The position numbers and the translations under genes were made by a program. This document shows positions 58,136 through 64,000 of a stretch of DNA of 64,000 bases, in pieces. Below the pieces are notes generated by a model. That model searched no databases and had not been told where the DNA came from. It worked only from the letters and a program-made list of their open reading frames with translations. Numbering within the stretch: position 1 is the first letter of the stretch; each line of letters begins with the position of its first letter. The DNA comes from Sulfuritalea sp. (lineage in GTDB: Bacteria > Pseudomonadota > Gammaproteobacteria > Burkholderiales > Rhodocyclaceae): assembly GCA_016710465.1 (NCBI GenBank), contig JADJVS010000016.1, positions 496,001 through 560,000 on the forward strand. Reading direction: 5' to 3'.

Positions 58136-59737
58136 ATGGCCGCCAACCAAAATTACGACTACGACTGGATCATTGTCGGTTCCGGCTTCGGCGGCAGCGT
58201 CGCCGCGCTGCGCCTGGCCGAAAAAGGCTACAAGGTGGCGGTGCTGGAATGCGGTCGCCGTATCGCCGACGCCGACTTTCCGGCATCGTCGTGGCACATT
58301 GGCCGCTTCTTCTGGGCGCCCGCGCTCGGCATGCATGGCATCTCGCGCGTCTCGTTGTTCAAGGACATCCTGATTGGCTCCGGCGCAGGCGTCGGCGGCG
58401 GCAGCCTGGTCTATGCGAATACGCTTTATCGCGCCAATCCCACCTTCTTCGTGCACCCGCAATGGGCCGGCCTCGCCGACTGGGATGCGGAACTGGCACC
58501 GCACTACGAAACTGCCGAGCGCATGCTGGGCGTGCAGACTGTACCTTGGGAGAGCGAAAACCAGAAACTGCTGCGCGCCATGGGCGAACACTTCGGCGCC
58601 ACGCACAGCTTCCGTCGCACACCCTGTGCCGTGTATTTCGGCGAGGCCGGCGTCACCGTGCCCGACCCATACTTCGGTGGCACCGGGCCGGATCGCACCG
58701 GCTGCACGCGTTGCGGTGGCTGCACCACGGGCTGCGGCGTCGGCGCCAAGAATACCTTGGTGAAAAACTACCTCTGGTTCGCCGAAAAGCTCGGCGTTGA
58801 CATCCTGCCCGACACCGAGGTCGCCGACATCCGCCCACTCGACGATGGCGTCGGCAATTCTGGTTACGCCGTTGCAACGCGTCGGCCCGGCGCGTGGTTC
58901 GGCGGCCAGAGCCGCAGCCTGCGCGCGCGCGGCGTGGTCGTGGCCGCCGGCGCATTGGGCACCAACCGGCTGCTGGCCGACTGCAAACACGGCGGCGGCT
59001 TGCCACATCTCAGCGATCGGCTGGGCCAACTGGTGCGCACCAACAGCGAATCCATCCTCGCCGTAACCCTGCCCGACGATGCACGCGCGGTGACGCGCGA
59101 TGTTTCGATCAGCGCCAGCATCCATGTCAGCCACGACACCCACATCGAGCTGGTCAGCTACGGCGAGCGGGCCGACTACATGAAGTTCTTCTTCACCCTG
59201 CTGACCGGCAAGGGCACGCGCCTGACGCGGCCGCTGCTGCTGCTGGCACAGGTGCTGCGCCACCCGCTGCGCTTCCTGAAATCGCTGTCGCCCATCGGCT
59301 GGAGCCGGCGCAGCGCGATCCTGCTGGTGATGCAGCCGCTGGACAACGCGATCGCCTTCGTCGCAAACAAGCGCCGCTTCGGCCGCGGCGTGCGCCTGAG
59401 CACCGAGCAGCACGCCGAAAAGCCCAACCCGACCTTCATTGCCGAGGGCAACGCGGCGGCGGCCTGGCTTGCCGAACGCACCGGCGGCATCGCCCAAAGC
59501 ATGGTGCCCGAGGCGCTGGCCAACATCCCGACCACCGCCCATATCCTCGGGGGAGCTGTGATCGGCGCCGATGCGGGCAGCGGCGTGGTCGACGCCACTG
59601 GCCGCGTCTTCGGCTATCTGAATCTGCTGATCTGCGACGGCGCCATCATGCCGGCCAACCCCGGCGTCAATCCCAGCCTGACCATCACCGCGCTGGCCGA
59701 ACACGTCATGAGCGGCGTGCCGGCAGTCAATGCCTGA
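58136..59737 (+). CDS. GMC-family FAD oxidoreductase, ChoD/cholesterol oxidase-like
   Basis: The 533-residue flavoprotein oxidises alcohols. Its N-terminus has the FAD-binding DWIIVGSGFGGSVAALRLA near 10-28, and LIGSGAGVGGGSLVYANTLY near 80-99 is the GMC signature. CTRCGGCTTGC GVGAKNTL near 190-210 is typical of ChoD-like cholesterol oxidases. The C-terminal part has AHILGGAVIGAD and DGAIMPANPGVNPSLTITALAEHVM, including the family His/Asn region. Soluble, no signal peptide. It follows the serine hydrolase by 83 bases and is followed by an aldehyde dehydrogenase, which suggests stepwise alcohol oxidation. Steroid or long-chain alcohol substrates are both possible. Confidence 0.9.
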   Translation: MAANQNYDYDWIIVGSGFGGSVAALRLAEKGYKVAVLECGRRIADADFPASSWHIGRFFWAPALGMHGISRVSLFKDILIGSGAGVGGGSLVYANTLYRANPTFFVHPQWAGLADWDAELAPHYETAERMLGVQTVPWESENQKLLRAMGEHFGATHSFRRTPCAVYFGEAGVTVPDPYFGGTGPDRTGCTRCGGCTTGCGVGAKNTLVKNYLWFAEKLGVDILPDTEVADIRPLDDGVGNSGYAVATRRPGAWFGGQSRSLRARGVVVAAGALGTNRLLADCKHGGGLPHLSDRLGQLVRTNSESILAVTLPDDARAVTRDVSISASIHVSHDTHIELVSYGERADYMKFFFTLLTGKGTRLTRPLLLLAQVLRHPLRFLKSLSPIGWSRRSAILLVMQPLDNAIAFVANKRRFGRGVRLSTEQHAEKPNPTFIAEGNAAAAWLAERTGGIAQSMVPEALANIPTTAHILGGAVIGADAGSGVVDATGRVFGYLNLLICDGAIMPANPGVNPSLTITALAEHVMSGVPAVNA

Positions 59738-59755
59738 GCGCGGCACTCGGACGCC

Positions 59756-61180
59756 ATGACCGAAATTCCCGATTCTTCGACCGCCAGCGTCCTGAATGCG
59801 GCACTCGCCACTCAGAGACAGGCATACCACGATGCGCCCATGCCGACCCTCGCCGAACGACGGGCTGATCTGCTGTCCCTTGCGCGTTTCCTGAAGGAGA
59901 ACCGGCAGGCGATCGTCGATGCCATCAGCGCCGACTACGGCCACCGCTCACCGCACGAGACTTTGCTGACCGAGATGGGACCGGCGCTAGCGGCGATCCG
60001 TCACGCTTCGAAGCATCTGCGGACCTGGATGCGCCCCCAACGGCGCGGCGTTGACCGTTTGACCTACGGCCTGGCCAGCAACCGCCTGATCCCACAGCCG
60101 CTGGGCGTCGTCGGCATCATCGTGCCGTGGAACTTTCCGCTCAACCTGAGTTTCGTGCCGCTCTCGGCGGTCTTAGCTGCCGGCAACCGCGCCATGGTGA
60201 AGATGAGCGAAAACTCGCGCCATCTAGCCCGCCTGTTGATCGAGCGCATCCCCGCCTATTTCCCACCCGAGAAACTGAGTTTCTTCGACGAGACCGGCGA
60301 TGTTGGCATCGAATTCTCCAGGCTGCCCTTCGACCACCTGCTATTCACCGGGTCCGGCACTACTGGCCGGGCAGTGATGGCGGCCGCGGCGCAGAACCTT
60401 TGCCCGGTGACGCTGGAACTGGGCGGTAAGGCTCCGGCCGTGATCGCCGAGGATTTCAATCTGCGCCTGGCCGCCGAGCGCATCCTGTTCGTCAAGTACC
60501 TCAATGCAGGCCAAATCTGCACCACGGTCGACCATGCTTTCGTACCGCGGGGGAAGGTGCAGGAGTTCGTCCGGCTCGCTCTGGACATCGTGCCGCGACG
60601 TTACCCGCGACTCGACTCACGGGACTACAGTTCAATCATCGACAAACGCGCCTATTCGCGACTGCGCGCCGCCCTCGATGAGGCCCAGACCTGCGGTGCA
60701 GTGGTGATTCCGCTGTTGCCCGGACCGACCTTCGACGATGCGCAGCATCGCATCGCGCCGCATATCGTGATCGATGCGCCCGCCGACTGCGAACTGATGC
60801 AGCGGGAAATCTTCGGCCCTATCCTGCCGCTGATCTCTTACGACAGCATCGACGAGGTCATGGCACGGATAAACGCAGGTCCGCGGCCGCTGGCGCTCTA
60901 TCCCTTCAGCAATGATCAAGCTCTGCTTGATCGCCTGATCGAGCAGGTGATGTCCGGCGGCGTCAGCGTCAACGACGCCTTGATGCATGTCGGGCAGGAT
61001 GACTTGCCTTTTGGCGGAGTCGGTGAATCCGGAATGGGGCACTACCATGGAGTCGAAGGATTCAATACCTTCTCCAAGTTGCGCCCAGTGTTCCATCAGT
61101 CGCGCTGGGCCACCACCAAACTCCTGATGCCGCCCTATAGCAGATTGGCCGACCGGCTTCTATCCTTTCTGGTGCGCTGA
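59756..61180 (+). CDS. Aldehyde dehydrogenase, coniferyl-aldehyde-dehydrogenase-like
   Basis: The 474-residue NAD(P)-dependent enzyme has the ALDH core. PLGVVGIIVPWNFPLNLSF near 118-136 forms part of the Rossmann region, FTGSGTTGRAVM is near 200, the catalytic Glu is in LELGGKAP near 221, and the nucleophile Cys is in GQICTTVDHAF near 252-262. DDLPFGGVGESGMGHYHG lies near the C-terminus. The short type without an N-terminal extension and the hydrophobic C-terminal end (PPYSRLADRLLSFL) fit the coniferyl aldehyde or fatty aldehyde group. It lies 18 bases after the GMC oxidase and most likely oxidises the aldehyde that enzyme makes. Confidence 0.93.
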   Translation: MTEIPDSSTASVLNAALATQRQAYHDAPMPTLAERRADLLSLARFLKENRQAIVDAISADYGHRSPHETLLTEMGPALAAIRHASKHLRTWMRPQRRGVDRLTYGLASNRLIPQPLGVVGIIVPWNFPLNLSFVPLSAVLAAGNRAMVKMSENSRHLARLLIERIPAYFPPEKLSFFDETGDVGIEFSRLPFDHLLFTGSGTTGRAVMAAAAQNLCPVTLELGGKAPAVIAEDFNLRLAAERILFVKYLNAGQICTTVDHAFVPRGKVQEFVRLALDIVPRRYPRLDSRDYSSIIDKRAYSRLRAALDEAQTCGAVVIPLLPGPTFDDAQHRIAPHIVIDAPADCELMQREIFGPILPLISYDSIDEVMARINAGPRPLALYPFSNDQALLDRLIEQVMSGGVSVNDALMHVGQDDLPFGGVGESGMGHYHGVEGFNTFSKLRPVFHQSRWATTKLLMPPYSRLADRLLSFLVR

Positions 61181-61253
61181 ACAACGCCGCCGGGCGAATG
61201 CTGCGAACCCAGCCAGGACTCATGAAAAATGAATAGCGCAGAAGGGAGTTCCG

Positions 61254-61736
61254 ATGGAACAGAAGTACGCGGCAACGGTCGATAAGGTATTCGCCCTGCT
61301 CACAGAGCCGAAATGGCTACAGGAGCGCAGCGCGGCGCTTGGCGAACTGAGTGCAATGGTCAAGGCCAGGAAAAGCGGCGGCGGTGTCACGCTGACGATG
61401 AACCGTCGCGTCAAGCGCGATCTGCCGGGCCTGGTGGCCAAGGTGCTCAGATCCGAGTCGGACCTGATCTTCGAAGAGGTCTGGTCCGCGGCGGGCGACG
61501 GCAATGCGCGTAGCGGCACCCTGGCCATGGAGGCGGTGGGCCAGCCGGTCAAGATGACGGCGAAGTTCGAACTCGTGCCGGCGGGCAAGGGCTGCCTATA
61601 CCGCATCACTCATACCTGCAAGGCCAGCGTTCCGCTGATCGGCGGCGTTGTGGAGAAGTTCGCGCTCGGCCAGATCGAAGCGGGTTGCGCCGACGAGTTC
61701 GCCTATCTCGTTGCCTACCTGAAGAGCCACAAGTAG
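61254..61736 (+). CDS. DUF2505 / SRPBCC-like protein
   Basis: The 160-residue protein starts MEQKYAATVDKVFALLTEPKWLQERSAAL, the pattern of DUF2505, a member of the START/SRPBCC superfamily of helix-grip proteins that bind hydrophobic ligands. A beta-sheet middle (VTLTMNRRVKRDLP, VKMTAKFELVPAG) and the C-terminal long helix (FALGQIEAGCADEFAYLVAYL) complete it. No signal peptide. GGGAG lies 6 bases before the ATG. Placed between the aldehyde dehydrogenase and the acyltransferase, it may carry a lipid or sterol intermediate. Function is inferred from fold and context. Confidence 0.8.
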   Translation: MEQKYAATVDKVFALLTEPKWLQERSAALGELSAMVKARKSGGGVTLTMNRRVKRDLPGLVAKVLRSESDLIFEEVWSAAGDGNARSGTLAMEAVGQPVKMTAKFELVPAGKGCLYRITHTCKASVPLIGGVVEKFALGQIEAGCADEFAYLVAYLKSHK

Positions 61737-61866
61737 GCTGAACGCGATGTCCGACGACCCGAAGGCACCTGTCGCGCATGCTCGATGCAGTCCTGTGGCC
61801 GCGCACGCCTGGCTTCGAAAATCAGCTATGGTGTGCAGATCTGTCATCCGGCTTGAGGGCTGACCC

Positions 61867-63369
61867 ATGAATTCCGTTCGACTGAATCCGCTCGATTCCG
61901 CCTGGCTGTTCACCGAATCGCGGGCCACGCCCAACCATGTCGGCGGACTGCTGCAATTCAAGCTGCCCGAGGGTGCGCCGAAGGACTACATGCGCAAGAT
62001 GATGGCTGATTTTCGCAGCCACCGGGAATTCACCGCTCCCTGGAACCGGCGCCTGAAATATGCGTTCAACAAGAACCCGGTGCCGGTCTGGATCGAGGAC
62101 GACGACATCGACCTCGAATACCATGTGCGCCATGCGGCGCTGCCATGGCCGGGCGGCGAGCGCGAACTCGGCGAACTGGTCGGCCGCCTGCAGAGCACGC
62201 CGCTGGACCTGAGCCGCCCGCCCTGGGAATGCAACATCATCGAGGGCCTGGAGGGCGACCGCTTCGCCCTCTTCATCAAGATGCACCATTCGCTGATCGA
62301 CGGCGTCAGCGGCATGAAGCTGCTGCAGCGGGCCATGTCGCCTGACCGGGAAGCGAGCGGCAAGCTGCCGCCGTTCTGGGCCTCGGGCCTGCCGCGCCCC
62401 GTGCGTGCGCGCGACGACCATCCGCTGCCAACCGTTGCCAACGCCGCCGCGATGGCGGTCGAGGCCCTGCGCGGCCAGGCGAGGACGGTGCCGCAACTGG
62501 TGGTCGCCTTCGGCAGGATGCTCAAGGGCCTGGGCACTGGCGAGGGCATGGTGGTGCCTTTCACCTCGCCGCAGTCGATGCTCAACGGCCGCGTGCGCGA
62601 GAAGCGCCGCTTCGCCACGCAGCAGTTCCCCATGGAGCGCCTGCGCAATCTCGCCAGAGCGGCGGAATGCACCCTCAACGACGTCGTGCTGGCGATCTGC
62701 GGCGGTGCGCTGCGGCGCTTCCTCGAGGAGCGCGGCGACCTGCCTGCGCAGTCGCTGACCACGGGAATTCCAGTCTCGGTGCGGCCGATCGACGATGAGG
62801 GTAGCGGCAACGCGATCACCTTCGTCATCGCCACCCTGGGCACCGACATCGTGGATGCGCGCGAACGTCTTGCCGCGATCCGCGAATCCGTGCGCCACGC
62901 CAAGGCGCACGTGCAAAGCCTGCCCAGGCAGGCGATGCTGCAATACACGGTGCTGCTCATGGCGCCGACCATCCTGACGCTGCTGACGGGCATCGGCGGG
63001 CGCACGCGGCCGATGTTCAACATCACCATCTCCAACGTGCCCGGCCCCGACCAGACCCTGTACTTCCGCGGCGCCGAGCTCGTCGCCATCTATCCGGCAT
63101 CGATCGTGACCCATGGCCAGGCGCTCAATATCACCTGCGAGAGCTATGCCGGAGCGATGAACTTCGGCTTCACCGGCTGCCATGCTTCGCTGCCGAGCAT
63201 GCAGCGTCTGGCGGTGTATGCCGAGGGCGCGCTGGCGGAACTGGAGGCGGCGATGGCGCCGAAGCGCGCGCGCGGCAAGCCTGCCACTGCAAAGAAAGGC
63301 CAAGGGAGCGAGCCGGGCGGCAAAGCCGCGGCTACGAAGCGCCGCCCCGCGCGGCTTGGCAAGGACTGA
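61867..63369 (+). CDS. Wax ester synthase / diacylglycerol acyltransferase
   Basis: WS/DGAT enzymes join fatty acyl-CoA to long-chain alcohols or diacylglycerol. The 500-residue protein has the N-terminal motif LNPLDSAWLFTESRATPNHVGG, the catalytic HHxxxDG as MHHSLIDGVSG near 138-148, PLDLSRPPWE near 117, LNDVVLAICGGALRRFL near 270 and FNITISNVPGP near 384. The last 45 residues are lysine- and alanine-rich and probably disordered. GGGCTGACCC precedes the start without a clear Shine-Dalgarno. It closes the cluster and suggests that part of the alcohols handled here is stored or detoxified as esters. Confidence 0.94.
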   Translation: MNSVRLNPLDSAWLFTESRATPNHVGGLLQFKLPEGAPKDYMRKMMADFRSHREFTAPWNRRLKYAFNKNPVPVWIEDDDIDLEYHVRHAALPWPGGERELGELVGRLQSTPLDLSRPPWECNIIEGLEGDRFALFIKMHHSLIDGVSGMKLLQRAMSPDREASGKLPPFWASGLPRPVRARDDHPLPTVANAAAMAVEALRGQARTVPQLVVAFGRMLKGLGTGEGMVVPFTSPQSMLNGRVREKRRFATQQFPMERLRNLARAAECTLNDVVLAICGGALRRFLEERGDLPAQSLTTGIPVSVRPIDDEGSGNAITFVIATLGTDIVDARERLAAIRESVRHAKAHVQSLPRQAMLQYTVLLMAPTILTLLTGIGGRTRPMFNITISNVPGPDQTLYFRGAELVAIYPASIVTHGQALNITCESYAGAMNFGFTGCHASLPSMQRLAVYAEGALAELEAAMAPKRARGKPATAKKGQGSEPGGKAAATKRRPARLGKD

Positions 63370-63930
63370 AGGGGCGCCGGCTCGCCATCCCGCCACCGCC
63401 GTCCGCAAGGAATACCGCCTCCGCCTCCGCCGGAGGCATAACTTTCGGGCCGGCGTTTCCGCTGGCGAAGAAATCCTTGACCCGATCCAGCCAGCTCTGT
63501 GCGCGCGGTCTGTGGGACTTGGCGTTGCGGCGGCTGATTTCCTCGAACTCCTGCAGAAGTTGGCCGGCAAGGGGAGGTCGCCAACGGCGGCTTCGGAGCA
63601 TCCCAGTTCGCAGAATCAGGGTTTGGATGAATGGCCGCTATAGGGAAACTGCTACGGCCGTTTTGGGCACACTGCTGACCTCGAGTTTGCCGGACAGCCG
63701 CCATTCATTATGCATATCTGAACGGCAGCTTCGGAGCGGCAGAAATTTTGCTTCTACTCCTGGATTCTACGCACTAATCCGCGAAATCCTTGAGGGGGAG
63801 TTCTTTAGCGGGGCGATGGCGGAACGGGCGTTATGTCCAGAAGCCGAAAACAACAGCAAGAACCGCTTCCCTTTTACTAAGAAAATGGGCAGACTAGCGA
63901 TTATAGTTTGCGCTCTCGAAAGGTGACATC
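63370..63930. other. Intergenic region without a supported gene
   Basis: No frame in these 561 bases has convincing support. A minus-strand frame at 63332-63601 has some helical pattern (LLQEFEEISRRNAKSH) but overlaps the acyltransferase end. The right part, after about 63690, is more AT-rich than the catabolic genes, suggesting a different origin for what follows. Confidence 0.4.
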
Positions 63931-64000
63931 ATGGCAACGCCCTCCAATACTATCGATCATGTAACCCTCTCGGCCCTGGTGGAAGCAGGCGCCGTGCGTG
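63931..64000 (+). CDS. Partial unknown protein, N-terminus only
   Basis: An ATG at 63931 with AAAGGTG 5 bases before it opens a frame that runs off the right edge. The 23 visible residues begin MATPSNTIDHVTLSALVEAG. The family cannot be told from this. The preceding AT-richer sequence hints at another mobile or accessory segment. Confidence 0.5.
   Translation, partial: MATPSNTIDHVTLSALVEAGAVR

Noticed and set aside
63332..63601. An 89-residue minus-strand gene after the acyltransferase
   Set aside because: It overlaps the acyltransferase end, lacks a clear ribosome site and matches no known pattern; high GC gives many such frames.

Overview
The window looks like a high-GC betaproteobacterial chromosome of Rhodocyclales type. 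That assignment is an inference from gene content and protein style. The left 46.6 kb is mobile DNA and the right 17 kb is mostly lipid/alkyl catabolism. Two identical 59-bp copies of the 3' half of a tRNA-Ser(GGA) gene, at 8165-8223 and 46527-46585, each follow a tyrosine recombinase gene, and neither has its 5' half here. The simplest reading is two elements integrated in tandem at one tRNA-Ser gene whose intact copy lies left of the window. The native tRNA terminator and the chromosome resume at 46586.

Region A (1-8223) is the right end of a conjugative-type element. It carries a recombination module on the minus strand (SSB, RecT, RecE-like nuclease, several tiny proteins), a DUF1845-like ICE protein, a UvrD-like helicase and integrase 1. 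Nearly every gene of the minus-strand module is preceded by a GC-rich CCCCG/CGGGG hairpin leader. Two transcription units are also preceded by a conserved hairpin with a covarying stem, and a third copy lies at 37809.

Region B (8224-46585, 38.4 kb) is a defence island. At its centre, 27000-28502, is an RtcR-like sigma54 activator with a CARF-type sensor domain. To its left a minus-strand gene run reads hsdR-hsdM-hsdS, a 1325-residue methylase/TRD/NTPase fusion, a second NTPase, then zorA-zorB-zorC-zorD (type I Zorya). A perfect sigma54 promoter sits just upstream of hsdR. To its right a plus-strand operon reads DUF4258, VWA, a 47-residue protein, HD, YhaO-like nuclease, YhaN-like ATPase, and it has a one-mismatch sigma54 promoter. 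I propose one sensor that switches on both arms. Further right are an integrase-like pair, a TOTE-type primase-helicase, a RloA/RloB (AbiL-type) pair, a ParA/RHH partition pair, a replication-initiator-like gene with internal inverted repeats, and integrase 2.

Region C (46586-64000) starts with a histidine phosphatase and a MaoC-like hydratase. A tRNA-Arg(TCT) 3' fragment beside integrase 3 marks a third integration site. A LysR regulator is divergent from a long plus-strand cluster: alkyl sulfatase lipoprotein, two DUF1254/DUF1214-type secreted proteins, a class-C beta-lactamase-like hydrolase, a ChoD-like GMC oxidoreductase, an aldehyde dehydrogenase, a DUF2505-like protein and a wax ester synthase/DGAT. 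Together these suggest desulfation, oxidation and esterification of long-chain or steroid-like alcohols. Both window edges cut genes.
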